64,000 nt of DNA, from NCBI RefSeq assembly GCF_000518665.1, contig NZ_JAEA01000001.1:186001-250000 (forward strand), in the 5' to 3' direction. The notes under the pieces were generated by a model. The model saw only the letters and a list, made by a program, of their open reading frames with translations, was not told the origin of the DNA and did not search any database. This DNA comes from Microvirga flocculans ATCC BAA-817. Its GTDB lineage: Bacteria > Pseudomonadota > Alphaproteobacteria > Rhizobiales > Beijerinckiaceae. Positions within the stretch are counted from its first letter, which is position 1. The number at the start of each line of letters is the position of its first letter. This document shows positions 46,192 to 56,851 of this stretch, one piece after another. The position numbers and the translations under genes were made by a program.

Positions 46192-47310
46192 TTACACCCG
46201 CATCGGCATCAGGACGTAGAGCGCGGCGGCGCCTTCGCGGTCCTGGATGATCGTCGGGGAGCCGGGATCGGCGAGCTTGAACAGGGCGGTGTCCCCGTCG
46301 AGCTGGCCCGCGATGTCGAGAAGGTAGCGGGCGTTGAAGCCGATATCGATCGGCGCGCCGTCGTAATCGACCTCGAGTTCTTCCGTCGCGCTGCCCGAAT
46401 CCGGGTTGTTCACGGTCAGCGTCAGGCGCCCGTCGGAGAGCGCCAGCTTAACCGCGCGGCCGCGCTCCGACGAGATGGTGGAGACGCGGTCCACGGCCTT
46501 GGAGAAATCGGCCCGCTCGACCACCAGGAGCTTGTCGTTCCCCGCCGGGATGACCCGCTGGTAATCGGGGAAGGTGCCGTCGATGAGCTTGGAGGTCAGC
46601 ACCACGCCGTCGAAGGTCAGCCGCACCTTGGCGGAGGACAGTTCGATGGTGACGGTTTCGGAGCCGTCCTCCACGAGCTTGACGATCTCGGCCACGGCCT
46701 TGCGCGGGACGATCACGCCGGGCATGCCTTCCGAGCCCGTGGGGGCCGGGATCTCGACGCGGGCGAGGCGATGGCCGTCGGTGGCGACCGCGCGCATGAC
46801 GACGGAACCGCCCGCCTCCAAGGTGTGAAGGTAAATGCCGTTGAGGTAGTAGCGCGTCTCCTCCGTCGAGATCGCGAACTGCGTCTTCTCGATCAGGCGC
46901 TTGAGATCGGCGGCGGACAGCGTGAAGCTGTGCGGCAGGTCGCCGGCGGCGAGATCCGGGAAATCGCTTTCGGGGAGGGCCTGCAGCATGAAGCGCGAGC
47001 GGCCCGAACGGATCTGCATCTGCCCCAGGTCCGCCGTCATTTCGAGGGAGACCTGCGCGCCGTCCGGGAGTTTGCGCACGATGTCGTAGATCATGTAGGC
47101 CGGAACGGTGGTCGAGCCCGCATCCGTGATGTCGGCCGGGATCGTCTCCGTCACCTCGATGTCGAGGTCCGTGGCCTTGAGGCGCAGGGAACCCTCTTCC
47201 GCCCGCAGGAGGACGTTGGACAGGATCGGAATGGTATTGCGGCGCTCGACGACGCGGTGCACATGCCCCAGCGCCTTCAGCAGAGCGGCGCGCTCAACGG
47301 TAACTCTCAT
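46192..47310 (-). CDS. dnaN: DNA polymerase III beta sliding clamp
   Basis: A 372-residue clamp of three similar domains that tethers polymerase III to DNA. It begins MRVTVERAALLKALGHVHRVVERRNTIPILSNVLL and ends YVLMPMRV, both typical for alphaproteobacterial DnaN. The ATG at 47310 is preferred over a GTG four codons upstream because it gives the family start. It follows dnaA by 138 bases on the same strand. Confidence 0.96.
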   Translation of the reverse strand: MRVTVERAALLKALGHVHRVVERRNTIPILSNVLLRAEEGSLRLKATDLDIEVTETIPADITDAGSTTVPAYMIYDIVRKLPDGAQVSLEMTADLGQMQIRSGRSRFMLQALPESDFPDLAAGDLPHSFTLSAADLKRLIEKTQFAISTEETRYYLNGIYLHTLEAGGSVVMRAVATDGHRLARVEIPAPTGSEGMPGVIVPRKAVAEIVKLVEDGSETVTIELSSAKVRLTFDGVVLTSKLIDGTFPDYQRVIPAGNDKLLVVERADFSKAVDRVSTISSERGRAVKLALSDGRLTLTVNNPDSGSATEELEVDYDGAPIDIGFNARYLLDIAGQLDGDTALFKLADPGSPTIIQDREGAAALYVLMPMRV

Positions 47311-47448
47311 AACCTTAGGCACCTGGTTTCGGTGAAATTCTTGGCTCGCTCCCGTCCGAGGCCGGCCTCGGACGGAACAAGCGGGGCGGCAAGATTGGCT
47401 TTTGTCGCCGGAGAAAGCAAGGCCGGGGCCTGCCCGGCCCGAAGGGCC

Positions 47449-48951
47449 TTATTCCTGCAGCATCCGCTTGAGAAGCTCGACCTCGTCGGAGAGGGCGTGA
47501 TCTTCCCCCAAGGCCTTCTCGATCTTGCGCACGGCGTGGAGTACGGTGGTGTGGTCGCGCCCGCCGAAACGGCGGCCGATCTCAGGCAGTGAACGCAGCG
47601 TCAGGACCTTGGACAGGTACATGGCGATCTGGCGCGGGCGCACCACGGCGGCGGTGCGGCGCTCCGAGAGGATGTCCGAGCGGGAGACGTTGTAGCGCGA
47701 GGCCACCAGTTTCTGGATGTCCTCGATCTTGACGCGCTTGGGCTCCCGGTTGCGCACCAGGTCGCGGATGGCGGTCTCGGCGGTTTCGAGGGTGATGGCG
47801 GAACCGGTCAGCGTCGCATGGGCGAGCAGGCGGTTCACCGCGCCTTCGAGATCGCGTCCGTTGGCGGTGATCGCCCGCGCCACGTAGGCGATCACGTTCG
47901 GCCCTACATCGAAGGTGGGGTGGATCGTCTTCAAAGCCTCGATGCGGGTGGTGAGGATCGAGGTGCGCAGCGCCTCGTCCAGGGCGCTGACCTCGACCAC
48001 GAGGCCGCCTGCGAGACGCGAGCGGACGCGCTCGTCGAGGTTTTCGAGATCGGCCGGCGGACGGTCCGCGGCGATCACGATCTGGCGGCCCGCATCGATG
48101 AGGGCGTTCAGCGTGTGCCCGAATTCCTGCTGGATCTGCTTGCCCTGGATGAACTGCACGTCGTCGATGATGAGCAGGTCGATGCCTCGAAGACGCTCCT
48201 TGAAGGCCAGCGATGTCTGGGCCTTCAGGGAGGCGACGAAGCCGTACATGAAGCGGTCGGCGGTGAGATAGATGACCCGCCGCCCCTGCGCGCGCACCGC
48301 ATGGCCGATGGCGTGCAGAAGATGCGTCTTGCCGAGGCCCACGCCCGCATGGAGATAGAGCGGGTTGTAGATCGCCTGGCCGTTCTGCGCGTGAGCCACC
48401 CGGTCCGCCGCCGCGTGAGCGAGGGCATTGGAGCGCCCGACGATGAAGCTGTCGAAGGTCAGGCGGGTGTCGAGCGGGGCGCCGCCGAGATCGCTGTTCT
48501 CGCCGCGCTCTTCCAGGGGGGCGGCCGTGGCAGCGCTCTTCATCTCGCCCGCTATGCTCGGCATGGCCATCGAGGCCGCCGGAGCCGGGCGCGGCGCTTC
48601 GGCGGCGCGACGCCCGGCGGCGGGATCCCGCCCGAGCGTGTTGCGCACGCCGATGGAGACCCGGTCCACGTCGCCGGTCTCGGAGCGGTAAACCGCGAGC
48701 ACCCGGTCGGCGTAATGGGATTCGATCCAGCTCTTCAGGAAACGGGTGGGAACCGTCAGATAGGCGCAGCCCTCGACCACCGAATCCAGCTCCAGGCGCC
48801 CAAACCAGCTGGCGAAGATGTCCTCGCCCAGCTCGGCCCGCAGACGGCGCTTCACCCGCGCCCAGACATCCGCCGCCGTTTGTTCGCCCGGACCCTCCAC
48901 ACCGTTCTCGCTCGGAGCGGCAAAGGTTCGGTGATCTTCGCTGCGATACAT
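47449..48951 (-). CDS. dnaA: Chromosomal replication initiator DnaA
   Basis: A 500-residue AAA+ initiator. Domain I ([28 protein letters not shown]), a Pro/Ala-rich linker with domain II, the ATPase ([24 protein letters not shown]; sensor and arginine-finger regions) and the DNA-binding domain with [25 protein letters not shown] lies 8 bases before the ATG at 48951, which sets the start against an open frame further upstream. Its long upstream gap contains the candidate origin. Confidence 0.97.
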   Translation of the reverse strand: MYRSEDHRTFAAPSENGVEGPGEQTAADVWARVKRRLRAELGEDIFASWFGRLELDSVVEGCAYLTVPTRFLKSWIESHYADRVLAVYRSETGDVDRVSIGVRNTLGRDPAAGRRAAEAPRPAPAASMAMPSIAGEMKSAATAAPLEERGENSDLGGAPLDTRLTFDSFIVGRSNALAHAAADRVAHAQNGQAIYNPLYLHAGVGLGKTHLLHAIGHAVRAQGRRVIYLTADRFMYGFVASLKAQTSLAFKERLRGIDLLIIDDVQFIQGKQIQQEFGHTLNALIDAGRQIVIAADRPPADLENLDERVRSRLAGGLVVEVSALDEALRTSILTTRIEALKTIHPTFDVGPNVIAYVARAITANGRDLEGAVNRLLAHATLTGSAITLETAETAIRDLVRNREPKRVKIEDIQKLVASRYNVSRSDILSERRTAAVVRPRQIAMYLSKVLTLRSLPEIGRRFGGRDHTTVLHAVRKIEKALGEDHALSDEVELLKRMLQE

Positions 48952-49319
48952 CAAAAGTTCCTCCACGAGGTCTCGACGCCTTACAAGGCCGAAACCCCCA
49001 CGCATGACCCGTCTTGAACACCAAGGCACAAATGCCTCACAGGTTATTCAAAACGTGGCGCCCCCAATTGTACTAAAGATTATCCGATCACATTTAAGAG
49101 GAGATGGTCCTCGGCTGCCATCTCCTTTGTCTTCACTCAAGTTCTAACAAGTTTACCTCTCGGTAAAGGATAAGCCTGCACTTGTTTCTCAAGACAATGA
49201 AACAACGACCGACCCCCACGCATGGCGTCTTTAGTTCGAACTTTAGGTGAATGACTTCACGGCGAGCCGTTGAAGCAAAGCGACCTTACACAGGGTGCAG
49301 GACGGCGTGCAATACGGCC

Positions 49320-49511
49320 GAGTCGAGTCACAAGCGCTTGAGCGATCCCGGGGGCGCTCACAGCCTCGTCCACAGGTTTTGAATCGAGGCTTTAAAGTCC
49401 TGACTCTTCAACTGATTCACTGTGTCGCTCCGGCCCGATCGCAGGCCCGAAAAAAGAGTCTTTCCGCAACCTTGATTCAGAACCGATTCGCGCCGACTCG
49501 GTGGGCGATTC
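49320..49511. promoter_or_regulatory. Cluster of ten GANTC (CcrM) methylation sites
   Basis: GANTC starts at 49320, 49325, 49381, 49402, 49414, 49456, 49474, 49485, 49495 and 49507. Chance expectation is below one in this length. In Caulobacter and relatives CcrM methylation of such sites controls dnaA and other cell-cycle promoters with GcrA. Confidence 0.65.
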
Positions 49512-49629
49512 CGATGCTTTGCGGTCCTTTGCCTGCTAACATCTTGAAGAAATTAAATTTTTTATGTGCGGTTCAAATCTGAACTGTGAAGCTTTCACCC
49601 CGTCAGACGGGGATAAAGTCAAGTTCCTG

Positions 49630-49638
49630 TGTGGATAA
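49630..49638 (+). promoter_or_regulatory. DnaA box
   Basis: TGTGGATAA, a perfect 9-mer DnaA box (TTATCCACA on the other strand), beside the AT-rich tract upstream of dnaA. Confidence 0.65.
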
Positions 49639-49669
49639 AATTTGAGGACCGAAGCCGGCCGCAGGCATG

Positions 49670-49695
49670 AAAAAACCCGGCCTCTCGGCCGGGTT
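49670..49695 (-). terminator. Terminator of rpsT
   Basis: On the minus strand a perfect 9-bp stem (49695-49687 with 49682-49674) with a 4-nt loop is followed by six T. Confidence 0.85.
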
Positions 49696-49730
49696 CGTTC
49701 CTGATGAGCGGATGCGCTCGCAGAGGCTCT

Positions 49731-49997
49731 TTAGGCGCTCAGCGACTTGATGCGGTGCGCGAGGCGCGAAACCTTCCGCGAAGCGGTGTTCTTGTGCACG
49801 ATGCCCTTCTGAGCGGCGCGCATCAGCTCCGGCTCGGCGGCGCGCAGGGCCGCAACGGCCTCGGTCTGGTTGCCGGAGGCGATGGCCTCTTCGACCTTGC
49901 GGACGAAAGTCCGCATCCGGCTGCGACGCGACTTGTTGATCGCGGTGCGCTTCGCGATCTTGCGGGTCATCTTCTTGGCGGACACGGTGTTGGCCAT
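49731..49997 (-). CDS. rpsT: 30S ribosomal protein S20
   Basis: An 88-residue basic helical protein that binds 16S rRNA. It begins [29 protein letters not shown] and ends [19 protein letters not shown], typical of S20 in alphaproteobacteria. Single gene with its own terminator. The rpsT-dnaA adjacency is usual in this group. Confidence 0.95.
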   Translation of the reverse strand: MANTVSAKKMTRKIAKRTAINKSRRSRMRTFVRKVEEAIASGNQTEAVAALRAAEPELMRAAQKGIVHKNTASRKVSRLAHRIKSLSA

Positions 49998-50088
49998 GGC
50001 CCATCCTCGTTCTTTTCAAAATCCGATGGCAAGGCTCAAGCTCGGCAGAGAGCTCCGGCAGCGATCGGTTGATTGCATGGAAACCGAA

Positions 50089-50111
50089 GAGCCCGCGGGA
50101 CGCGCGGGCTC
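50089..50111 (-). terminator. Hairpin after the TSUP permease gene
   Basis: A perfect 9-bp GC-rich stem (50089-50097 with 50103-50111). On the minus strand it is followed by TTCGGTTT, a poor T run, so it is a weak terminator at most. Confidence 0.4.
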
Positions 50112-50171
50112 ATGTGAGGCGGCTTATAGACGCGAAGCTCACGAACGTCAACGACCATAGGCCTTTGCGCG

Positions 50172-50975
50172 TCAAAAAAGCATCGAGAGCGCCTCCTGCG
50201 CGGTCCGGCGCCAGGGATTGGCCGGGTCGAGCAGGAGGCGCAGGGCCATCAGGCCGGAGACGAGGACCAGGAGCGGCCGGATGAGCCGGGAGCCGAGGCG
50301 CATGGCGAGCCGCGAGCCGATCTGGGCTCCCAGGAGGGAGGCTGCGGACATCGCGAGCCCCACGGGCCAGACCACGGCTCCGGTCGCCGCGTAGAGGAGC
50401 AGGCTGCCCGCGTTGCTCGCGAGATTGACGAGCTTGGTATGCGCGGTCGCCTTCACGACCCCATAGCCGAGGAGCGTCACGAAGGCGAGCATATAGAAGG
50501 AGCCCGCGCCCGGGCCGAAGATGCCGTCGTAGAAGCCGATGGCGACCGGCGCGGTCAGGCCGAAGGCCAGGGCCGTCATGCGGGCATGGGCGTCCTCGTC
50601 CTTCACCTTGCGCGAGAACGCGAAATAGAGAGCGATCGCGATGAGCAGCAGCGGGATCAGCACGTCGAGCACGGCGCGCGGCAGGAACTGCACGCAGAGC
50701 GCCCCCGCGATGCTGCTCGAAAAGGCGACCAGGGTGAATCCCCAGGCCCTGTTCCATTCGATCAGCCCCTTGCGGCCGAAGGTATAGGTGGCGGACGCCG
50801 CGGCGACCGAGCCCTGCACCTTGTTGGTGGCGATCGCCTGCGCCGGATCGAGGCCCGCGAGCAGAAGGGCGGGCACGGTCAGGAGGCCGCCGCCGCCTGC
50901 GATGGAATCGATGAAGCCCGCAAGGAAGGAGACCGCGGCCAGGGCCGCGATCATGTCGAGACCGATGTCGGGCAC
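50172..50975 (-). CDS. TSUP-family (TauE/SafE) permease
   Basis: A 267-residue membrane protein with about eight helices and two repeats of the TauE/SafE fold (FLAGFIDSIAGGGGLLTVPALLLAG; IGFYDGIFGPGAGSFYMLAFV). Family members export sulfite, sulfoacetate or related anions. The GTG at 50975 starts 2 bases after the stop of the enoyl-CoA hydratase gene, suggesting coupled translation; an ATG seven codons later is the alternative. Substrate unknown. Confidence 0.82.
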   Translation of the reverse strand: MPDIGLDMIAALAAVSFLAGFIDSIAGGGGLLTVPALLLAGLDPAQAIATNKVQGSVAAASATYTFGRKGLIEWNRAWGFTLVAFSSSIAGALCVQFLPRAVLDVLIPLLLIAIALYFAFSRKVKDEDAHARMTALAFGLTAPVAIGFYDGIFGPGAGSFYMLAFVTLLGYGVVKATAHTKLVNLASNAGSLLLYAATGAVVWPVGLAMSAASLLGAQIGSRLAMRLGSRLIRPLLVLVSGLMALRLLLDPANPWRRTAQEALSMLF

Positions 50976-50977
50976 GG

Positions 50978-51751
50978 TTACCGGTTCTTGAAGTCGGCGG
51001 CGCGCTTTTCCACGAAGGCGGCCATGCCTTCCTTCTGGTCGGCGGTGGCGAACATGGCGTGGAACAGCCGCCGCTCGAAACGGATGCCCTCGGCGAGCGA
51101 GACCTCGTCGGCGCGGTTGATCGTTTCCTTCGTCATCATGGCGATGGGCAGCGACATGGAGGCGACGGTCTGGGCCGTCTTCATGGCCTCGTCGAGCAGG
51201 TCCGCAACGGGCACCACGCGGGCGACGAGCCCCGAGCGCTCCGCTTCCTCCGCGCCCATCATGCGGCCCGTCAGGCACATCTCCATGGCCTTGGCCTTGC
51301 CGATGAGACGGGTCAGGCGCTGGGTGCCGCCCATCCCCGGCATCACGCCGAGCTTGATCTCGGGCTGGCCGAACTTGGCGTTGTCGGCGGCAATGATGAA
51401 GTCGCACATCATGGCGAATTCGCAGCCGCCGCCCAGGGCGAAGCCCGCCACCGCCGCGATCATGGGCTTGCGGCGTCCCGACACCTTTTCCCAGCCGGAG
51501 AAGAAATCGGCCATATAGGTGTGCGGATAGGTAAGGCTCGCCATCTCCTTGATGTCGGCGCCGGCGGCGAAGGCCTTTTCCGAGCCGGTGATGACGATGC
51601 AGCCGATGCCGTCATCCGCCTCGAAGGCGTCGAGCGCCTGGTTCACCTCGCCGAGCAGCGCGGAATTGAGGGCGTTCAGGGCCTGCGGCCGGTTCAGGGT
51701 GATCAGCCCCACCTTGCCGCGCGTCTCAACCAGAATCGTCTCGAAAGCCAT
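50978..51751 (-). CDS. Enoyl-CoA hydratase
   Basis: A 257-residue crotonase-family enzyme that adds water to 2-enoyl-CoA in beta-oxidation. It has the oxyanion-hole motif [11 protein letters not shown] and the second loop [15 protein letters not shown]; the two catalytic Glu residues lie in GCEFAM and [18 protein letters not shown] 51751 follows GAGGAG. It is upstream of the TSUP permease gene. Confidence 0.92.
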   Translation of the reverse strand: MAFETILVETRGKVGLITLNRPQALNALNSALLGEVNQALDAFEADDGIGCIVITGSEKAFAAGADIKEMASLTYPHTYMADFFSGWEKVSGRRKPMIAAVAGFALGGGCEFAMMCDFIIAADNAKFGQPEIKLGVMPGMGGTQRLTRLIGKAKAMEMCLTGRMMGAEEAERSGLVARVVPVADLLDEAMKTAQTVASMSLPIAMMTKETINRADEVSLAEGIRFERRLFHAMFATADQKEGMAAFVEKRAADFKNR

Positions 51752-51861
51752 GCCGGCGTCTCCTCCTCGGTGGAAAGACACCGGTAGGCGAGGGCGGCAG
51801 GCGCGGCAAGAGAAAATCGGGAGGGCTATGCTTCACCTTCCGGCAGGCGCGGGCATCCCTC

Positions 51862-52755
51862 TCAGGCGCGGGATCGCTTCTGGCAGCGGGGACAATAGAA
51901 GGTGGAGCGCCCCGCCTGCACGAGCCGCGCCACCGTGCCCGTGCAGCCCGGGGTCGTGCAGGGCTCGCCCTCCCGGTCGTAGACCCGGAAGGAATGCTGG
52001 AAATAACCGAGGGTCCCGTCCACCTGCGCATGGTCGCGCAGGGTCGAGCCCCCCGCCTGGACCGCCTCGGAGAGCACCTCGCGGATGACGTCGGCGAGCC
52101 GGTGCGCCTTTTCCGTCGGCAGGCCCTTCTTCGTGGCGAGCGAACCCGCCGGGGCTTCCGGATGGAGCCCGGTGCGGAACAGGGCCTCGCAGACATAGAT
52201 ATTGCCCAGGCCTGCGATGAGGCGCTGGTCGAGCAGGGCCGCCTTCAGGGGCGTGCGCTTGCCTGAAAAGAGCCTGGCGACCGCCTCGCCCGAGAGTTCG
52301 TTGCCGAGGGGCTCGATGCCCATCCCGGCGAAGTGCCTGGAGGCTTCGATCCCGGACCGGGGCACCAGATCCATGAAGCCGAAGCGGCGGGTGTCGTTAT
52401 AGATGACGGAGGCCCCGTTGGAGAGCCGGAAGACCACGTGGTCGTGGGCGCCCAAGGACCCGTGCTCGTGATGGAACTCGCCGGGCATCCGGGTGGCGCC
52501 GTCCATCGTGACGAGGAAGCGGCCCGACATGCCCAGATGCATGATCAGCACCTCGCCCGAGGAGAGATCGGCCAGGAGGTATTTGGCCCGGCGGCTCAAG
52601 GAGCGCACCTCCTGGCCTTCCAGACGCTCCGCGAACCTTTCGGGAAACGGAAAGCGCAGGTCCGGGCGGCGCTGCACCACCTTGGTGAAGCGGGCGCCCA
52701 CCATGGCGGGCTCCAGGCCCCGGCGCACGGTCTCGACTTCGGGCAGTTCGGGCAT
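51862..52755 (-). CDS. mutM: Formamidopyrimidine-DNA glycosylase
   Basis: A 297-residue repair enzyme that removes 8-oxoguanine and cuts the strand. The start was set so that Pro2 follows Met1 ([14 protein letters not shown]), because Pro2 is the catalytic nucleophile and Glu3 its helper; an extra Met codon precedes it. The zinc finger at the C-terminus has CTTPGC and CPRC. The conserved catalytic Lys lies in [10 protein letters not shown]. It is divergent from ubiE. Confidence 0.96.
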   Translation of the reverse strand: MPELPEVETVRRGLEPAMVGARFTKVVQRRPDLRFPFPERFAERLEGQEVRSLSRRAKYLLADLSSGEVLIMHLGMSGRFLVTMDGATRMPGEFHHEHGSLGAHDHVVFRLSNGASVIYNDTRRFGFMDLVPRSGIEASRHFAGMGIEPLGNELSGEAVARLFSGKRTPLKAALLDQRLIAGLGNIYVCEALFRTGLHPEAPAGSLATKKGLPTEKAHRLADVIREVLSEAVQAGGSTLRDHAQVDGTLGYFQHSFRVYDREGEPCTTPGCTGTVARLVQAGRSTFYCPRCQKRSRA

Positions 52756-52850
52756 CAACCATCTCTCGGCTTCTTGGAGGCTCTTACATAGCCATCGGGC
52801 CGCGCTTCCGCTATGGATCGCCGCTACAGGTGACGAGAGGCTTGACGATC

Positions 52851-53600
52851 ATGACCGACGAGAACACCCATTTCGGGTTCCAGTCCGTGCCCCTGGGCGA
52901 GAAGCAGGGCAAGGTCAACGAGGTCTTCCGCTCCGTGGCGAGCCGCTACGACCTCATGAACGACCTCATGTCCGCAGGCCTCCACCGCCTCTGGAAGGAC
53001 GCCCTCGTCTCCACCCTGCGCCCGCCCCGGGACCGACCGTTCCGCCATCTCGACGTGGCGGGTGGCACCGGGGACGTAGCCTTCCGCATTCTGGACGCGG
53101 GCGGGCCGCAGACCCATGTGACCGTGCTCGACATCAACGGCGAGATGCTGAAGGTGGGCGCCGAGCGCGCCGGTCACCGCTATGAGGGCCGCATCGATTT
53201 CGTCGAGGCCAATGCGGAGGAGCTGCCCTTCGAGCCCAAGACCTTCGACGCCTACACCATCGCCTTCGGCATCCGGAACGTGCCGCGCATCGACCGGGCG
53301 CTGCGCGAGGCACACCGGGTGCTCAAACCCGGCGGGCGCTTCCTGTGCCTCGAATTCTCCAAGGTCGACGTGCCGGTGCTCGACAGGATCTACGACGCCT
53401 ATTCCTTCAACGTCATCCCGAAGCTCGGGCAGATGGTGACGGGGGATGCGGAATCCTATCAGTACCTCGTCGAGTCGATCCGCCGCTTCCCGACGCCTGT
53501 GGCCTTCGCGCGGATGATCGAGGAGGCGGGCTTCAGGCGCGTCACGCACCGCGCGCTGACCGCCGGCGTGGTCGCCATTCACTCGGGCTGGAAGATCTGA
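52851..53600 (+). CDS. ubiE: Ubiquinone/menaquinone biosynthesis C-methyltransferase
   Basis: A 249-residue SAM-dependent methyltransferase acting on the demethoxy-quinol ring. It has the SAM loop [44 protein letters not shown] and the typical SIRRFP motif. ATG 52851 gives the family N-terminus; an in-frame ATG 21 bases upstream is less likely. First gene of a tight operon with ubiB, coaBC and dut. Confidence 0.95.
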   Translation: MTDENTHFGFQSVPLGEKQGKVNEVFRSVASRYDLMNDLMSAGLHRLWKDALVSTLRPPRDRPFRHLDVAGGTGDVAFRILDAGGPQTHVTVLDINGEMLKVGAERAGHRYEGRIDFVEANAEELPFEPKTFDAYTIAFGIRNVPRIDRALREAHRVLKPGGRFLCLEFSKVDVPVLDRIYDAYSFNVIPKLGQMVTGDAESYQYLVESIRRFPTPVAFARMIEEAGFRRVTHRALTAGVVAIHSGWKI

Positions 53601-53603
53601 CAC

Positions 53604-55178
53604 GTGATCGGCAGCCTCGTTCATCTCGCCCGCAACCTGCATGCCGGCTTCATTCTGGCGCGCGAAGGCGCGCTGGCGCTCGTGGATGCGAACGCCCTGC
53701 CGCCCTCCGCCCGCCTGGGGCTGAAGCTGGCGCGCCTCGTGGAGCGCCCGCAGGCCGGTGACGGCGCGGCGCGGCTCTCGAAAGCACTCACGCGGCTCGG
53801 GCCCTCTTACGTGAAGTTCGGCCAGTTCCTGGCGACCCGGCCCGACATCGTCGGCGTGGCGGCCGCCCGCGACCTGGAGCGCCTGCAGGACCGCATGCCG
53901 CCCTTCCCCCGGGCGGAGGCGGTGCGCATGGTCGAGAACGCCCTGGGCCGCCCCATCGACGACCTCTTCCTGGAATTCAGCGAGCCGATCGCGGCCGCTT
54001 CCATCGCGCAGGTCCACAAGGCCCGCATCCGCACGGCGGAGGGCGAGGAAACGGTGGCGGTGAAAGTGGTGCGGCCGGGCGTGCGCGAGGGCTTTGCCCG
54101 CGACCTGCAGGCCATGCGTGCCGCCGCCCGCCTGTTCGAGCGCATGGTGCCCGATGCGCGCCGCCTCAAGCCCCTGGAGATTGTGGAGGCGCTCGCCCGC
54201 TCCGTCGCCGTCGAGATGGATCTGCGCCTCGAGGCCGCCGCCGTGTCGGAACTCGCCGAGAACACCAGGGACGATCCCGATTTCCGCGTGCCGAAGCCCC
54301 ATTGGGACCTCACCGCCCGCGACGTGCTCACCACGACCTGGATCGACGGCATCCGCCTCAACGACCTCGCCGCCATCGACGCCGCCGGCTTCGACCGGGT
54401 GGCGCTCGGGCGCACGGTGATCCAGTCCTTCCTGCGCCATGCCATCCGCGACGGCTATTTCCATGCGGATATGCACCCCGGCAACCTGTTCGTGGATGGA
54501 GAGGGACGTCTCGTCGCCGTCGATTTCGGCATTATGGGCCGGCTCGGCATGAAGGAGAGGCGCTTCCTCGCCGAGATCCTCCTGGGCTTCATCCGGCGCG
54601 ATTACCTGCGCGTGGCGCAGGTGCATTTCGAGGCCGGCTACGTGCCGCCGCATCACTCGGTGGAGGATTTCGCGCAGGCCATCCGCGCCATCGGCGAGCC
54701 GATCCACGACCGGCGGGCGGACGAGATCTCGATGGCGAAGCTGCTCACGCTGCTCTTCGAGATCACGGCGCTGTTCGACATGCAGACGCGCATCGAGCTC
54801 GTCATGCTGCAGAAGACCATGGTCGTGGTGGAGGGCGTGGCCCGCAACCTCGATCCGAAGCTCGACATGTGGACCACCTCCGAGCCGGTCGTGCGCGAGT
54901 GGATCGAGCGCAATCTCGGTCCCCTCGGCCGGGCCGAGCAGGCGGGCCGCGGCCTATGGACCCTCGCAGGTGTGATCGGCGACCTGCCGGAGCTCGCCTT
55001 GCGCGCCGAGCGGGTGCTTACCCAGCTCGAGGACGTGACGGCGCGGGGCGTTGCGCTCAACCAGGACAGCGTCGCCGCCATCGGCCGCGCCGAGGCGCGG
55101 GGCAATCGCTGGGGCGTGGCGGCCTTGTGGATCATCGCCGCCTCGCTGGCGATCATGCTGTTGAGGGGCTTCGCATGA
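53604..55178 (+). CDS. ubiB: UbiB protein kinase-like factor for ubiquinone synthesis
   Basis: A 524-residue atypical kinase-like ATPase needed for ubiquinone synthesis, probably by handling the lipid intermediates at the membrane. KxGQ motif (YVKFGQFLATRPD), AAAS-type nucleotide loop (AAASIAQVHKA), DMHPGNLF and VDFGIMGR. A C-terminal membrane helix (VAALWIIAASLAIMLLRG). GTG start 3 bases after ubiE. Its stop overlaps the coaBC start as ATGA. Confidence 0.95.
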   Translation: MIGSLVHLARNLHAGFILAREGALALVDANALPPSARLGLKLARLVERPQAGDGAARLSKALTRLGPSYVKFGQFLATRPDIVGVAAARDLERLQDRMPPFPRAEAVRMVENALGRPIDDLFLEFSEPIAAASIAQVHKARIRTAEGEETVAVKVVRPGVREGFARDLQAMRAAARLFERMVPDARRLKPLEIVEALARSVAVEMDLRLEAAAVSELAENTRDDPDFRVPKPHWDLTARDVLTTTWIDGIRLNDLAAIDAAGFDRVALGRTVIQSFLRHAIRDGYFHADMHPGNLFVDGEGRLVAVDFGIMGRLGMKERRFLAEILLGFIRRDYLRVAQVHFEAGYVPPHHSVEDFAQAIRAIGEPIHDRRADEISMAKLLTLLFEITALFDMQTRIELVMLQKTMVVVEGVARNLDPKLDMWTTSEPVVREWIERNLGPLGRAEQAGRGLWTLAGVIGDLPELALRAERVLTQLEDVTARGVALNQDSVAAIGRAEARGNRWGVAALWIIAASLAIMLLRGFA

Positions 55179-56389
55179 CGGTGCTTTCAGGAAAACGAAT
55201 CCTCCTCGTCATCGGCGGCGGGATCGCGGCCTACAAGTCGCTCGATCTCATCCGCCGCCTGCGCGAGCGCGGGGCGTCCGTGCGCTGCATTCTCACCAAC
55301 GGCGCGCAGCAGTTCATCACGCCGCTCGCGGCGTCCGCCCTCACCGGGCAGCGCACGCATACCGATCTCTTCGACCGCGAGGACGAGGCCGATATCGGCC
55401 ACATCAAGCTCGCGCGCGACGCGGATCTCGTCGTCGTCGCTCCGGCCACCGCCAATCTCATGGCGAAGATGGCAGGCGGCCACGCGGACGATCTCGCTTC
55501 CACGGTGCTGCTCGCCACAACCCTGCCGATTCTGATCGCGCCCGCCATGAACGTGCGCATGTGGCTGCACGCGGCCACGCAGCGCAATCTGAAGATGCTG
55601 CAGGCCGACGGCGTTCATGTGGTCGGGCCCAACGAAGGCGCCATGGCGGAGGCTGAAACGGGCCCCGGCCGCATGGCGGAGCCTCTCGAAATCGCCGCCG
55701 CCGTGGAGCGCCTGCTCTCCCCTTCCGGCCCGCTTGCGGGCAAGCACGTGATCGTGACCTCCGGCCCGACGCACGAGCCGATCGATCCGGTGCGCTACAT
55801 CGCCAACCGCTCCTCCGGCAAGCAGGGCCACGCCATCGCTAAGGCTGCAGCGGAAGCAGGCGCGCGCGTGACGCTCGTCTCCGGTCCCGTCACCGTGCCC
55901 GATCCTGCGGGCGTGACGGTCGTGCATGTGGAAAGCGCCGGCGAGATGCTGGAGGCGGTGGAGAAGGCGCTTCCCGCCGATATCGGCATCTTCGCCGCCG
56001 CGGTCGCGGACTGGCGCGTGGCGAATGCGGGCGGGCAGAAGATCAAGAAGAAAGACGGCGCCCTGCCGAACCTGTCGCTTGCCGAGAACCCCGACATTCT
56101 CGCCACCGTTTCGCGCCGCACGGAGAACCGTCCTCCGTTCATGGTGGGCTTTGCGGCCGAGACGGAGAACGTGATCGCCCATGCGCAGCAGAAGCTCGCG
56201 AAGAAGGGCTGCGACCTCATCGTCGCCAACGACGTCTCGACGGCGACGGGGGTGATGGGCGGCGACAGCAACACCGTGCATCTCGTCACGGCATCAGATG
56301 TGGAAACCTGGCCGACCCTCTCGAAGGCGGAGGTGGCGAAGAAGCTCGTCGAGCGGCTGGGCGCGATGACGGGAGACCGCAAACCATGA
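55175..56389 (+). CDS. coaBC: Bifunctional phosphopantothenoylcysteine synthetase/decarboxylase
   Basis: A 404-residue two-domain enzyme of coenzyme A synthesis. The N-terminal FMN-dependent decarboxylase (CoaC) has [32 protein letters not shown] and APAMNVRMW. The C-terminal synthetase (CoaB) has [36 protein letters not shown] and the KKKDG loop. Its start overlaps the ubiB stop and its stop overlaps the dut start by 4 bases each. Confidence 0.96.
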   Translation: MTVLSGKRILLVIGGGIAAYKSLDLIRRLRERGASVRCILTNGAQQFITPLAASALTGQRTHTDLFDREDEADIGHIKLARDADLVVVAPATANLMAKMAGGHADDLASTVLLATTLPILIAPAMNVRMWLHAATQRNLKMLQADGVHVVGPNEGAMAEAETGPGRMAEPLEIAAAVERLLSPSGPLAGKHVIVTSGPTHEPIDPVRYIANRSSGKQGHAIAKAAAEAGARVTLVSGPVTVPDPAGVTVVHVESAGEMLEAVEKALPADIGIFAAAVADWRVANAGGQKIKKKDGALPNLSLAENPDILATVSRRTENRPPFMVGFAAETENVIAHAQQKLAKKGCDLIVANDVSTATGVMGGDSNTVHLVTASDVETWPTLSKAEVAKKLVERLGAMTGDRKP

Positions 56390-56841
56390 GGAAGCGTCTG
56401 CGCATCCAGCGCCTCGCGCATGGTGCCGGTCTGCCGCTGCCGCGCTACGAGACCGCGGGCGCGGCAGGCATGGATCTGATGGCGGCCAACCCGGCCGACG
56501 AGCCGGTCGTCCTGCACCCCATGCAGCGCGTGCTGGTTCCCACCGGCCTCGTGTTCCAGCTCGAACCCGGATACGAGGCGCAGGTGCGGCCCCGCTCGGG
56601 GCTGGCGTTCAAGCACGGCGTCACGGTTCTCAATGCGCCGGGCACCATCGATGCGGATTATCGCGGCGAGGTCCAGGTGCTGCTCGTCAATCTCGGCTCC
56701 GAGCCGGTCGCTATCACGCGGGGGATGCGCATCGCCCAGATGGTGATTGCGCCCGTGACCACGGTGGAGCCGGTCGAGGTCGAGACCGTCGATGCCACCG
56801 ACCGGGCTGCCGGAGGTTTCGGATCGACCGGATTGGGTTAA
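56386..56841 (+). CDS. dut: dUTP diphosphatase
   Basis: A 151-residue trimeric dUTPase that makes dUMP and keeps uracil out of DNA. All five family motifs are visible: [36 protein letters not shown] and the C-terminal glycine-rich arm [10 protein letters not shown]. It overlaps the coaBC stop by 4 bases. The Rrf2 gene starts 10 bases later. Confidence 0.96.
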   Translation: MRKRLRIQRLAHGAGLPLPRYETAGAAGMDLMAANPADEPVVLHPMQRVLVPTGLVFQLEPGYEAQVRPRSGLAFKHGVTVLNAPGTIDADYRGEVQVLLVNLGSEPVAITRGMRIAQMVIAPVTTVEPVEVETVDATDRAAGGFGSTGLG

Positions 56842-56851
56842 AGTCTTCGCC

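Larger units (their letters stand above)
48952..49669. other. dnaA-rpsT intergenic region: candidate oriC or dnaA control region
   Basis: About 720 bases without a credible gene. Contents: a stem-loop in the dnaA leader (9-bp arms 49099-49107 and 49118-49126), the inverted pair TTTACC-TCTC-GGTAAA (49152-49167), the palindrome AGTTCGAACT (49233-49242), ten GANTC sites between 49320 and 49511, an AT-rich tract around 49545-49566, the palindrome CCCCGTCAGACGGGG (49598-49612) and a perfect DnaA box (49630-49638). A second, two-mismatch box (CGGGGATAA) starts exactly 22 bases before the perfect one. Confidence 0.55.

Noticed and set aside
49295-49582. Possible 95-codon gene in the dnaA-rpsT gap
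   Set aside because: No ribosome site, no domain, and its codons are made up largely of the GANTC cluster and AT tract that look regulatory.
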